NCBI RefSeq assembly: GCF_020740795.1 | Contig: NC_067282.1 | Span: 145,996,858 to 146,060,857 of the forward strand | Direction of reading: 5' to 3' | Origin: Apus apus | Taxonomy: Eukaryota > Chordata > Aves > Apodiformes > Apodidae | DNA length: 64,000 nt | Shown: positions 12,959 through 25,600 of the stretch, piece after piece | Position numbering within the stretch: the first letter of the stretch is position 1 | Layout of the letters: each line of letters opens with the position of its first letter | Notes under the pieces: generated by a model | Told to the model about the DNA's origin: nothing | Database searches by the model: none | Seen by the model: the letters and a program-made list of their open reading frames with translations, nothing else | Made by a program: the position numbers and the translations under genes

Positions 12959-14442
12959 TGAGTGCCATAATCACCGAACAGCAGTAGTGCCACGCTGAGC
13001 AGGGGTCAGGAAAGCAGCACCCACAGCTCTATGCTACCCAACTTACACCCCAACTCCCCATGGTCAGGGTCCTGCAGGGGTGACCAGGTAGAGGGTGTGG
13101 AGGGCTGCCCCTCCTGTGTGCTGAGCAAAACTGGCAGTACTTAAAGCCTAGTCTGTCACAGGGGGTGGTGACGGCCCACAAAAGGAAACGGTGATGGAGG
13201 TGAAGGTGAACCAAATGCTGTGTTTTGGTTCTCTTTTTAAAAGGTGTTTTTTAATGGTAGTAAAATGAGCTTATGCAAAACTGGGATACACCCACACATG
13301 CAAAGGTAGGCAGTGTGCCTGCAAAGCTTTGTGGGGTCCTAAATGAAGCTGATCTTGTGGCTCAGGTCAGGCCTCCAGAAGCAGGTGTCATACATGGTTC
13401 TTCGCCGACAAGCCTGTGCCCAGGGGCTTCTCCATCCCCTTCTCAGGAGAAGTTTTCAACAACATGGGACTTTGCCTTCCTCAGTAGGAGCTGTGGTAAG
13501 GAGGTGGGACAGTTTCCTGGAATCCATGATGCACATGGGCTCCTTAGCTGAGCTTGAACGAGCACACGGGCGAGCAGAGATATCATGAGCTTTTACTGCA
13601 ATATCCTAACAGCTCAAATGAAAAAAAGGTTGTGAAATAGCCCAAATGGTCTCATTTGGGGGTTCCACCAGCATGGGGCTCTGTGGCCACTCGGTACCTT
13701 TGTTGGCAGCTCCCAGGAAAGTGGGAATCAAGCCTACACAGAATACAAAATCCAAGGGGGGGGTGTTAAAATACAGCAGCTTGAGACATGCAGTGAAAGA
13801 AACATTTACAGCAGTGTCCTTAGGGATTTAAAATGAAACTTGGACAGAGAGTGTTGGTCTCCAGCTGCAAGATCACCTCTCCAGCTTTATATTGAGCTGT
13901 GGTGCCCTGTGATGAGCAGGATCCTGCGTCCCTCAGGGCTCTGGATGGTTTGGAGGAACCCACCTGTGAAGAAAAGCCGTAAGACTGGCTGTGCTGGGTC
14001 TATCCAGGGTCCACCTGCTTGTCCTTGCCAAGAGCAGATGGCCAGAGAAGGCTATGAACAGAGCACATATGCTGTATATAGACACACATTATACTAATCA
14101 TTATACTTTGCCTATTGTGCAACCCACAACCAGGGGTTTCCTGCACCAGAACCAGTGCCTGTGTTCAGTAGCCTTGGATAAGTTTCTCTTCCCTGACCAT
14201 GTGTGTATGTGGGTGTAGACAAATATGCTAAGGCAAGAAGTCAGTCTGGGGGCAGTATGGATTTACTGAGTGGTACTGGAGAACCAGCACACTCACTCTG
14301 TGAGGTTAAATGTTAAAAGCCACAACCGCTGTTCCCTGATGGTCCTTCATTAATTAAGCAGCTCCCACATGCTTACATGAGCAGCTCTGCAGGGCCTGTG
14401 CTGCCCAGGAGAGCTGCACTTGGCTGACTCCCAAACCACTGG
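12959..14442. other. Intergenic, no gene seen
   Basis: Between the CR1 fragment and the last modelled exon of the minus-strand secreted-protein gene I see only short chance frames. The 3' UTR of that gene should fall here on the minus strand. I find no strong AATAAA in that orientation; a weak AGTAAA sits near 14263. Confidence 0.4.
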
Positions 14443-16384
14443 CTAAACCCCAAGCCCTAAACCCCTCCTTGGCTTCCTCACAGGTCCTGCAAGAGCTCTG
14501 GGTACCAGGGAAATGCCAGCTCTTACGGAAGTGTCCCATTCACTGTACAGTTGCTTTTCAATCACAGATGGTGGCCAGTGGCAGGAGGACAGCCAGCCAG
14601 CTCTGTGCAGGGTAGGTCTGATTGGGGTTTGGAGGGCTATAGCCGAAGGGCTGTGCTTGCGGGTGGCTGTGTGTGGGGGTCCCCAGTGCTGGGGGGCTTG
14701 CAGCCTACCTCTCTGCCTGGAGACAGCTTTCAGGTCGCAGGTGCTGGCAGGCAGCTTGCAGGTGTAGAGCCCCAGGCAGCCGCCGCAGTCAGAGGGCTTC
14801 TGGCAGGGCCGGGACTGGATGCTGTGGCAGGAGCGCTGCAGAGGGAGGGACAGCGATGGCCGCGGTGCTGCTGTGCAGCCTCGCCCACCCCCTGGCCCTG
14901 GCTCCCTGCCCTGGCCCCCCTGCCAGTCACAGCTGTGTCTTCTGCTTTGTGCTCATGCTGCTGAGAGCCCCCAGCCCCGAGGAGCCTGTGCCGTGGTCAG
15001 GCTCAAAGAGATACCTTCTGCACGGGCTTGCGCTGCCTGAGAGCAGCTGCTCGTAAAGCCAGAGGCTTTCCTTTTGGGTGTGTGTGCCCCACAGCCAGTT
15101 AGTTGTTCTGGGGTGACATGAACTGCTCAGCCCCAGGACTGCACTTGCTGGGGGCTGTTGGCTCCAGCACGCTCAAGCTGACAGCAGTGCAAAGCTTGAG
15201 GTGAGATGAGCTCAAAAGATCCCCTTCATCTCCCCCAGACAGGCAGGCTGGAGAGGCTCTCATTAGAAAGGAAGGCCTACTTGCAGGAGATTATATGGTA
15301 TAATGGGATGAGCATTTGCTGCTGGATGCTGGGTTTCCTTTTAAAACAGTAAAATAATGCAGTAAAACCTGCCATAGTGGGACAAGCTGCTCACCAGGCT
15401 ACAGAGCAGAAGCATCACGCAAGGAGCTGGAGAATTTGGGGCTCAGGGAAGCAGTTTCAGGGGCAGCTCATTACTGCTTTTGGCTGAAAGCACATGAAGT
15501 GGCTGCCCATGAAGGGCTGCAGCCTGTGTGGCGCAGGTAGGTGCCCCCAGCCCACCTCCTGGCCATGGTGTTTTGGGACACGCACCTTCCACCTGCGCTC
15601 GTCTCCTGACCCCTGCACCGCCTGCACGCATGGCCAGCAGCTCGCCCGACACCTCGCCAGGTACCCTGGTGGGGTTTTAGGTTTGTCACTGCTGGCTGCC
15701 TGTTATTACAAGCGCCAGGGGCCAGTGATATCCCACCCACCCTGGAGGAACCCACGGAGCTGTGAAGTGGAGGGAAGGACCCATTTCTTTGACCCCACCC
15801 TCTTCCTGAGGTGCTCATAACACCACTATGCATGCCCCCTCCATGCCCTGCAGGTGAGTCAGCCAAAGGGACTCCCTGAGCTGCCTAAACCCGATGGTCA
15901 GGAGTGGGGCTGGCACTTCCCCACACTCCCAGTCCCCCTGCAAACCCTCCATGCAAATCTTCATCCTCACTGGCCGAGGACAGGCTGTGCTTACCGTGTC
16001 AGCGTTGAACTTCCCGTGGCCCTTCAGGTGATGGCTCAGCCTTGGTCTCCCGCTGCGGGAGGGCTGCTGTGGGAGCCTCCAGAGCTTACCAGGTGGGTCC
16101 TGCTCACCACGGCCCAGCACGGATTTGGGCATGGCCTTGCTGGGGGGCCCAGAGCCTGAGCGGACCTCTCCCATCACCTTCCATACACTGGCTGGGGGGC
16201 GGCTCCCCTCCAAGCCTTGCCTTGGCAGGTTGTCCCCTCCATCTCCAGGTGGCCAAGGGTCTTCTCCAGCTCCTGGCTTCCTCCCTGGGTTGTGACCCCA
16301 GTCCCCCAGTGCCTCAGATGGTGCCAGGACTGAGCAGAGCAGCACCAGGAGAACTGCAGGAACCATCAGCATATGGACCTTCAT
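14443..16384 (-). CDS. Candidate small secreted cysteine-rich protein, unrecognised
   Basis: I do not recognise the family. Modelled exons, minus strand: 16384-15995 (130 codons), 15652-15593 (20 codons, tentative), 14835-14709 (42 codons plus one base) and 14486-14443 (tentative, ends TAG), about 206 residues in all. Exon 1 starts MKVHMLMVPAVLLVLLCSVL and continues APSEALG, a textbook signal peptide. A Pro/Gly-rich stretch follows, ending KGHGKFNADT at a good GTAAGC donor. The third exon follows a ctctgcag acceptor. It encodes six cysteines spaced C-x7-C-x5-C-x2-C-x5-C-x6-C (RSCHSIQSRPC, then QKPSDCGGC, then LGLYTCKLPASTC) before a GTAGGC donor. The second exon would add a basic RRRAQ run, a possible processing site just before the cysteine core. 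The upstream TATA box supports a real gene. Exons 1 and 3 are the firm parts; exons 2 and 4 were chosen by phase only and could be wrong. Confidence 0.5.
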
Positions 16385-16484
16385 CCTCAGGGCTCAGGGG
16401 TCCTCCTGCCCAGATAGGACTGTTGGAGGCAGGAGCAGAGGTGGAAGCTGCCTCTCTTCCCTGCTGCTAGATCCAGTCAAAGTC

Positions 16485-16493
16485 ATTTTTATA
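16485..16493 (-). promoter_or_regulatory. TATA box of the secreted-protein gene
   Basis: On the minus strand the sequence reads CTATAAAAATG about 100 bases upstream of the signal-peptide ATG at 16384-16382. A start site about 30 bases downstream, near 16460, would leave a 5' leader of about 75 bases. A strong TATA box in front of a signal-peptide frame is typical of highly regulated secreted-peptide genes. Confidence 0.55.
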
Positions 16494-19384
16494 GTGCAGG
16501 GACCTACCCTGGGGGCACAGCCCTTTTCCCCCGCCCCTGCTGTGTCCCACCTCTCTGCCTGCAAGCAAATCCAGCTGCTTGCTTGGGCCCCCGTTTCCCT
16601 CCCTTGTGCTCCAAACACCCCAACACCCTCCCACCATGGCCAACCAGTCCCTGCTCAGTGATGGGTACATGCGTGCCCGCACTCGGTGTCTCCTACTTCC
16701 AAGCACAGAATCTTTTTAGCTGAACCACACTTGCAGGGAAGGTTTTATTAAAGGGGAGGGGAGGCTAGGGGAGAACGATGCTGTCTGTAAATATTTGTGT
16801 GTGGCAGAGCAGAGGGGATGTGTAAGATTGAAATCAGTCTGCTGTGTCCCTGAAAATGCAGCCATTACATTTTCACTTTGGCTGCCTAAAGGGATAGTGC
16901 TGATGTGATACAGCTTCATCAGCTCTCCAACCCACTTCTGCCTTCTCAGCTCTCTGCCCAGTTTTTAGCCAAATCTAATGAAAAGGCAGCAGACTCAGAG
17001 TTAAGGAGTTGCTGTGAGCCTAAGGAAAGTGGTCTGGGTAGATGAAAGACACCCAATTAATGCCTCTATCCATTGCAGTGGGAGCTCACTTCTTATTAAA
17101 CAGCAGAGCCCACCGTGGAGAGCTGTGTTAGAGGGGCCCTGACCAAGCTTTGGTTGGCTTTCATCCTATGTCAGACACCACTGATCTGCTCCTCAGGCAA
17201 GGGTCCTCACCACTGCATGAAACAGAAGGCAAGTCTGTACTTCTGACTTACTATCAATCAGGTTCAAAAACGAGCCAGCACCAAGACCCAACACCACTGG
17301 AAATTAGCTTTAATGAGTTTCAGTGTTCACTGAACTGTTGGTGCCCACAGTCACATCCTGGGCACATTGCATGCTGGGAGGGGGGGGGAACTTTTCCTCA
17401 TTGCTTCCATGTGTGATGCCCTTCCTCCCTAATACTTGTCCATATTTGGCATCTCTTGTGGTTGGAGAAGGGGTGTCACCCTCCACCAAGTCACAGCCTC
17501 CCTGGCAGCACCCTCTTGGGCAAGAGGCTGTAGTCACAGTCCTGAGTACCAGGACCATCCCCTTACCCTCAGCACCACTTACCAGCAGGAAGGGGGACCC
17601 CCAGTGTCTTTTTCCACTCATTTGTGTCTCCTCATCCACAAAAGAGCAACATTTGCCCATGCTCAGGGCTGGGCAAAGAGATGCTTTTCATTCAAAATTG
17701 TTTTGCCTGCCTGTTGAGGAGGGACTGGCAACAACAGCTTTAGACACAGTGCTTGGGTGCAGGTATGGTGTCCAGCCAGTGGATAGCTCTGAATTGAAGT
17801 GCTGGGCAGCATGGGCAGCAGTTGCACCACCACAGCCTCCACCAGCTCTTCCGGCTCCAAGGCCAGATTTCCAGCGTGAAAAGCATCCATTTGTCCTGAC
17901 TGCTGCACTGCATCCTCCTGGTGGGAGGAAGGACTCTGGAGGGTGTAGTGAGTTGCCAGCCCATCCCCCCCTCTCCTCCCAGGTGTGAGCAAAAGGAAGG
18001 CAGGAAACCATATAGCAGACCAGAGAGATGATCTCTGCACTTCTGCTGCTATTATCTGCTGGATAGACAGTGAAGGTGTCCTAGCAAAAGAGGTGTTTTC
18101 ATGCATAGCTGTTGTGATGACGAATTTGGACACCACAGCTGGTGTAAAGATGTAAGGGAGAGGGAGGCTCTTTCACAGACACTGTACCTGAAGCCTGTGC
18201 TGGACTCTCTCTCATGCTCTCCCCCCAGACATCATTTTGGCATTTGTAAGTGAATGCTGGGCATTCCCTCGTAGATCAGGGGTGAGTTCACATGGTCACT
18301 GGCCTTCTTACCTCTGATGTGGGAATAGTTCAGCAGCCTGAGCCAGCAACCATCCCTGTGAGAGCCACACAGAGGTCTCCTGCTACTCCCTCACTGCCAT
18401 CCCCTGTTGCTCCCCTGTCAACCACCAATGGTCCCGCATAACACCAAAAAAAACCCCAGGCAGAGCTGATGTCTTCCCACCCTCAAGTTTAGTCACTCAG
18501 GGATCAGAAGATACCTAGAAGAGATATCTCCAGGAAATGTTACACAACAGAAGAGTGAGAAGCTGATTTCCATAGCCAAGTTGGCTACATGAGCTAATTT
18601 TCCAAAGGCTGTGGACCAGACTTTATTTGTATAAAATCGATCTAAGTGTAGAATGTCCTTGCTAATAAAGATGCAAAAGGGGTTAAATGCAGAGGGATAA
18701 CCATGCAGCTCTAGCCTGGACAGGGTCAAGGAAGCTCTGCTCTGTTTCTGTCTTTGCTATGGACTCACTGTGAAGTTGGCAGAGTCATTTGAGCTACACA
18801 GCTTAAGAGAAAGGCATACAGAACAAGGGACAGTCATCTTTTAAAGGCCACCAGCGGGCCACGAGCTGCTCCTCTTTGATTAGTCTTGCCTGCTTTCTCC
18901 AGGGGCATTGGACTTCAGAGCAAGAAAGTGCAGTGTTTGCTGGCTGGCTTGGAAGACCGATGAGGTGGTTCTACAGTACCATGCACCTGCCAGATGCACC
19001 TTGCCACAGGTTGTGTGTTCTCTTGGATAGAAACCAAGAGTAAGCAGCAAGAGAGGATGTTGCTGCTGGGCCCACATGAAAAGACAGGGTCCTAAAGATA
19101 CATGACAGAGGAGCTACCATGATAATTGACAACAGTGACACAAGATGGAGAAAGGGAAGATTCCCTCCATAGCAACTCTAGAAGGACTGGAGGTTCAGGG
19201 AAGCAGAAGTTTTGAAAGACCAGAAACCACTTTTTCTTTACAAAGAAGTTCCCCGGGTTTGGGCTTCCTTCTCTGAGGGTTGGCTCAAGTCCAAAACAGA
19301 TGAATGTTCTCTTTAGTGGGGGAGGGGAGATAAACTACCAACAGGCAGTAGACTGAAGAACCAAGCTGTGGTTGCCATGACCCA

Positions 19385-19423
<39 letters not shown>

Positions 19424-19646
19424 GGAGAGGAAACAACAACAGACAAACATAAACATGAACAGTGCAACACAAGTTACCAAATGCACTCCACTGACACTTC
19501 AACTCCCAACAGGTAGTGGGCACTGAAAGTCCAAGTCCTCTGGCCAGCAGCCAGCTTTTGAGCTTGGATCTCAGAACACAGTCCAGTTCCTGGAAACAGC
19601 AATGCTGGGAGTGCAAGGAGGTGCTGGATGAGAAAGCCAGGGTGCC
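16494..19646. other. Intergenic and probable 3' UTR of the minus-strand PsuG-PsuK gene
   Basis: No coding exon is supportable here. The part next to 19647 should be 3' UTR of the glycosidase-kinase gene. A minus-strand AATAAA lies at 18622-18627 (tttatt on +), which would give a 3' UTR of about 1 kb containing the poly(T) tract complementary to 19386-19420. Long open frames occur on both strands near 17,300-18,140, but none shows splice sites or family similarity. Confidence 0.35.
19386..19420. repeat. A35 homopolymer tract
   Basis: An unbroken run of 35 A on the + strand, bounded by cccac and ggggg. It lies about 230 bases beyond the stop codon of the minus-strand PsuG-PsuK gene, so it would be a U35 tract in that mRNA if the 3' UTR extends this far. 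No retroposed body is seen in front of it. Confidence 0.9.
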
Positions 19647-22600
19647 TTAGTCCATCTTCCATACCTTCACCTCTGGCCAGCTCTTGCTCTTGACTTGCTC
19701 CTGGCTGACACTGGAAGTGCTGATTTCTGGGGAAATGGGCGCGTAGGAACGGAGAGACAAGCTTGCTGCAAGCAGACCCATCCGGACACAGGTATCTGTG
19801 TCATGTTTAGCAAGCATCCCTGCAAGGATTCCTGCCATTAAGCTGTGGACAGAAGGAAAGGCAGCTTTTAACACTGGGGGAACAGCTTCGATCTCAGGAA
19901 TCATAGAATAATATAATAGAATGGTTTAAGTTGGAAGGGACCTCAAAGATCACCTGGATCCAACGCCCCTGCATGTGCAGGGACACCTCCCACTAGACCA
20001 GGTTGCTCAAAGTCCCATCCAATCTGGCCTTGAACACTTCCAGGGATGGGGCATCCACAGCTTCCCTGGGCAACCTGTTCCTGTGACTCACCACCCTCCC
20101 AGTGAAAAATTTCTTCCTAATGTCTATCTTAAATCTCCCCTCTTCCAGTTTTAATCCATTACCCCTCGTCCTCTCACTACAAGCCCTTGTAAAAAGGAAC
20201 CTGGCTGTTCAGCTGTAAGAGCATTCATTTGGACCCAAACCAACATTTATAGAAGCAGAATATATCACCGAGGAGGGGTGAGGTTATATTGAAAAGGTTT
20301 TGCTTATTTATTTTGTTTTAATTAAAATAACAACTAATGCTGTTTAATCACATTTTCTTTTCTTCTCATCTGAGAAGCTGAGGTACTTTCCCATTCTACC
20401 ATGTTTTCTATTCTCCCCAGTTTTCCAGATGAGGCAGGAGAAAAGAAAGGAATCTAAGAGGGGCAGAATCTCTTTTTCCCTTGCTCTTTAGTTATTTTGA
20501 AACTTCTCTGCTCCTTGTTAGTGCATTGTTACCATTCCCTCCTTTCCCCAAAGGGGTGGGTGGGAAAAGAGGAATAGAGTTTCCATATATATGTGAGAGG
20601 GGCAACAGGCACAGCTGGAGAAAGAAATCCAAAGCTGAAATGAGATTGTAGATTCAGATTTTAGTAAATTTTTGCTGTGGGTTTTCATTTGAGATATCCC
20701 AGTAAAAGTGACGTGAGTGCTTGGAATAACAACAGTCTCCCACAGGTCCTCACAAAGCACCAAGGAGGCCATTAAGAGAAGGGAATGACTTTGCCACCTG
20801 CCTGGCTTGCAGGGGAAGTCTCTGTTGAGGCACAGATACCTGCAGGGTGGTGATTGTGATCGACTGGGAACAACTGCTGCTTATTCATAGTGAAGTACGG
20901 TAATGAAGCTTGGAAGCTAGGAAAGGACAATCACAAGTGAAAGGAAAGATAATGACATCTGAGAAGAAGAAGCAAGGACAGGAAAATGTGATGGCAGGGA
21001 GGATTAATGAGCAAATCTACTGGGGAAGGGGAAAAAATCTCTTTTTTGTGTGTGCTCTGACTAATTAACTCAACATCTTTTTGTCTATAACAAAGGCCCA
21101 GGAGATTACGAATTCCATAAACTATTCAGTCTCTCGACAGCTCCAGGAGTTGAGGGTAAATATTTAGGGGAGCATCCCCTAGCAATGCCGTGTGCAGGCA
21201 CGTGGTGTTATGTTGTCAGGGCAGCCAGGTGCAAGGCACAAACAGCTGCTGCTCCCTGCACACACACAGGGCCCCTGGGCAGCATCTCTGGAGTTCCAAA
21301 AGCCTCTGGGTGGGAGCGAGGCGTGAGGTGCCCTGGAGCAGTGCAGGGGTTCTTGGGGGCTGAGTTGTGCCTGTGTTACAGCCCTGGGTTTATACCCTGC
21401 TGCATAGTCCCTTGAAATTGCCAACAGCCTGGGCAGCTTTACTCGTGGATATGCTGTGGAGGTGGCACGTGTGTCACTGTGGTGTTCCGGCATTTCCAGC
21501 CTGTTGTTCACTCTGTAGAACAGGGATTGCTGCAGCTCAGTGGAGCAGCCAGGGGTTACCAGGAAGGAAAAGCCTGGACAAACAAGAGGACTATGAAAAT
21601 TTCCACATGGACCTGGGGATTCTGGGGAATGGGATTTCCAGACCAACATGACCTCAGGAGTGGGAGCAGTAATGGGCCCCTAGCTTTCAGCTAGTTTTAA
21701 AAGGAAAAACAAACTTTGACTACTCCTGTGTAACTCAGTGAAGATGTTTGGCAGTGGCACACTTTATCTCACCTTTGCTCTTCCCTTAAATTAAGCTTTT
21801 AAATAGGGAAAGGAAACACTAAAGAAGATATTTGCTTTACATTAGCCTCTAGAAAAAAACTTTTCAGAGGATGTGTCCCTACAGGGGCTGGCAGAGGTTG
21901 GGCAAATCTGCTAGAAGCAGTGAGCAAAGCTGAGCTTTCCGTAGGACAGGCAGACCCCACAAGGTTACTCCCAGCCCCAGTTCCTCTGCTGTTACACTTA
22001 CTGTCCTGAACAACCCTTGGGTCTTCTTTGGAGAAGACCAGCTTGCTGTTGCCATTGACTCATATCAGAGGTGATCTGGGACACAAGGAGTATGTCCCGG
22101 TGTTAAGTGGGTTAGCCAGCTTGGAAAGAAGTTATTGATTGATTCTAACTCAAATATTGAGGATGCTGTAAGTTGGTTTTTTTGTTTGTTTGTTTGTTTG
22201 TTTGTTTAAAAAGACTTGTAATTCTGCCTACCCATAGAAGAAAAAAGATGTGTTGCTATGTTGTTAGTCGGTAAGAGTAGAAAAATAAAAGGACATCTCT
22301 GTCATCTACAGACTTTTGGTCTAGCCTAAGGCAGCATTAGGATAACATCAATTATTGTAGTGTACAAAGCAGAAGAAAAAGAAAAAATAGTGACTTCTAC
22401 AGATAGTTTGACAAGAAGCATAATAAAATATTGCTCTGACAAACTGAGAATTGATCAGTGGGGCTAGGAATAATACCTGTCATTCCCCACTCCTATGCAC
22501 AGCGTTGTGTGAACGGCCGGGCCAATTACACAGCAGCTGCTCCTGAAGCACGAGGCGCTGCCAGAGACAAATGCAGGGCCTGATCAAATGCCCCTACAGG

Positions 22601-25600
22601 GTAATTTCAGCTACTGAGTGGCAGATCGCCCTCCCTTGGAGAAGCGTGGAAGTAAAGTAGTCAGTTAGTAAGACAGCTTTGATGTAAGGTGGTTTACTTT
22701 GCTTTTAGCAGCTCGACCTGGACTAATCCAGAACTACTAGATGGCCATGAAAGATTTGGATCTTGAAGAAAAGCAAAACTAATTATGGCAAGACTGGCTT
22801 CCAAGATGCTTAGGGGGACTTTTTTAGCAAGCTTTGCAAGGAATTGCAATAACCAGCCCTGTTCTTGTGCTCTTACTGTCTGTTCCTCAAGCAGCAGAAC
22901 ATTGTTTGCCTTTGCAGTAGAATTCCGAAGAAATCCAATTATGGCCTTTCCACATTCAGCTGGAGAAGACAAAGTCATGAGCAATGTACCTGTCACCGGC
23001 CCCTGAGACATTGACTATCTCCTCCCTGCTGATGTGGATGGCCGGGTAGTGGATGGCAGAGAGGCTGGCAGCAGCAGTCTGGGAGGGGAGAGAAGGGAAG
23101 TTAGTGGGAATTGCCCGAGCTGATAAGGCCTGGTGTGGCTGATGGCATCCAGACCTGCAAAGATGCCAAAAAAAGAAAAGGGAAAAAAAAAACAACAAAA
23201 ATGCAATAATCTTTTTTTTTTTTTTTTACACTTTGAAAGTGATCAGCTATTTAAATGAAGTTTCCTGAAAGTGAAGCTGGCACTCATGAATATTCACAGT
23301 GAGCACATTTAAAACTAGCTGACTATAAATACTGCTGATAGGAGCCAGCAGTACATGGACAGACAACTTGATTTCCTTCAGAACTGTGTGTTCCACCCCC
23401 AAAAACACACACTTGCCAGCACTGACACCATGTTTCCCAGGACTGCTGCCACGCCACCAGAAATAGCAACAGTGCTGTATGGCTATAGCAGCTGAGAGCT
23501 CAGAGCTTGTTTCCTGTGCCCTTACCTGTTTGTGGGCTCCTGGGTGAAGAGAGATGCTCCCTCCCAGGCTCTTGCCACACAGGAGGACACCGTGAGTGCC
23601 AAGGGTCACCACCACACAGCACAGGTGGGCCAGCAAAGGGCGGGCCAGGGCCATTGCAGTCTGGACAACATCCTCCAACCCAGATGGCAGCTCTTCAGAC
23701 AGCAAGGAGGAAAAACTGTGATGTAACTTTGAAGGTGCTTGACTGGCCTTTTTTATGGGCTGGCAGCCTATTTATGAGCATCCACTACTACTATTTATGA
23801 GCACTTCTGAAATATGGCTGATTTTTTTTTTTCCCTTTAAATCATGAGAAACATGTAATTCTCCAATATTAGAGTTCCCCACTGTACATCTCTCCTATGC
23901 TGAGGAAACCACCCCTCATGGGACTAAACGCGTCTGTAGAGATAAAAAACCTGTCCTGAAGCATTATTTCCTTGTCTTAACGCTGTTGGATTTCCACCTG
24001 CATGTCGTGGGCTATTTTGTTTCTGCAAAGGGTGGTTCTGTTGGGACAGGCCCCCTCAGAGCACCCTGATTCAGAGACACATTTACAAACCAGAGGTCGT
24101 TCCTGTTTAGCTGACAAAGTGAGGCAAGTGGGATCTCTGGTTTTGGACAAGGAGCCATCCAGGCCCACTGTGTTCTCTGACAGTTCATCGGTCCAGCCTG
24201 GGCTGTACAACCCCCTCAGAGATGGCTGCGAGGCAGAAGACACCCAGAGTGCTTACAAATCCCCACTGTGTTATAACCCAATTGGCTTGAAATGGGGGCT
24301 GGAGCAGAAAATACTCTTCTCCAAGATGTAGGTTACCTAAGAGTGTGACTAGCCCTTCTGAGCATGCAATACCTGCTGGCAGAGGGTTCCCGAGGGTCCG
24401 ATTTATTGCTCTTAGCTCTTGCAGGTTGGGGGAAATGTACGTGAGCGCTTTCCAGCTGTCTGAGAGGAAGGGCTTAGAGGCCTTGTTCTCATCTGTGGGC
24501 TCATAGCACACTTCAAAACAAAATTGCAATCGGTTAGTTAATTAATTAATTAGTGGTTCATCTGTACATCAGAACAGGATGCAGTGTAGAAGGCTGAGCG
24601 TGGTCTGCACAACTGGGGTTATACGTATAATCTGTTAGATACTGAAATGCAATTTCCACCCTGCTGGGCACAAGGTCTCCCAGTGTTTCCTTTCTGGTGC
24701 CCAGCAATGACGCCACTGCTTTTGGCTCAGGAGAGATATAATCTGATTTCAGGTTTGTTACTCCTCTTAGCTGGTTTTGGAGCCTCTGCCAGATTTTAAG
24801 AACATTGTCTCCTTTTTCAGGATTTGCTTTTAAAAATAAAGGTATAAGATTTAGGAAGCCTTGTGAAAGGTCCTCAGCATACCAAGAGAAGGGGTTACGT
24901 ATCTTATAGGAAGTGAGAGAGAAATCCTCTAAAACGAGGCTTTAGCACTTATTCTGAGAAGCAAACTGTATGTCTGCTCAAACTGGCAGAAACACACACA
25001 TTTGTGCTTGCCATGAGATTAAAAGCAACGAGAGCAGCTTTCCCTGGCTTTCTGGCAGTGCCTGAGGGCTACGGCACCTACACCACAAGTAATGTAATTT
25101 AGCTGCAGAATGAGAAAAACACTGGGAAAGCAGAAAGCCTTTTTGAGACAGAGCAGTAGAGCATAAAAAGGAGCACTGAGTAACACAGCATGTCAGACAA
25201 TAACTGGGTATCTCCAGCAAGAAACACTGGAGAGAGTTCAGTGTGTGCAGAGTGTCTTGACACACGCACTGTCAGGAGCTACAGGGTCAGGGCTGGGTGA
25301 ATTCTCCTTACCTGCTAGCTGGTGCTCTCTAGCTAGTTGGCAGACATACTGAATAGTGGTAAGAGGCACATTTCCATCAATGCAAACTAGTGGGGCCTGG
25401 CACAGATTCTCCTTGAACTGGGACACCTAATGAGAATCCAGGAGACAGAATAGAGACAGTTTGAGTCATTGCAGAGGGACAAAATGACTGCTGTTCAGAT
25501 TCGGGATGTAGGATTTTCACTCATATTTCAGCCCTTAGGTGCAGGCATAAGCCTTAAAGAGTGATTCCCTAAGGAAAATGCATTTTTCTGGTTTTCTTCC

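Noticed and set aside
12481-12993. 170-codon minus frame
   Set aside because: Its start lies in the antisense of the CR1 fragment at 12868-12958 and the rest shows no motif or splice support.
14551-14964. 137-codon + frame
   Set aside because: It is antisense to the cysteine-rich exon at 14835-14709; the minus strand has the acceptor, donor and cysteine pattern.
15471-15866. 131-codon minus frame near the secreted-protein gene
   Set aside because: It crosses the putative second exon in another frame that does not join exon 1 and the cysteine exon in phase.
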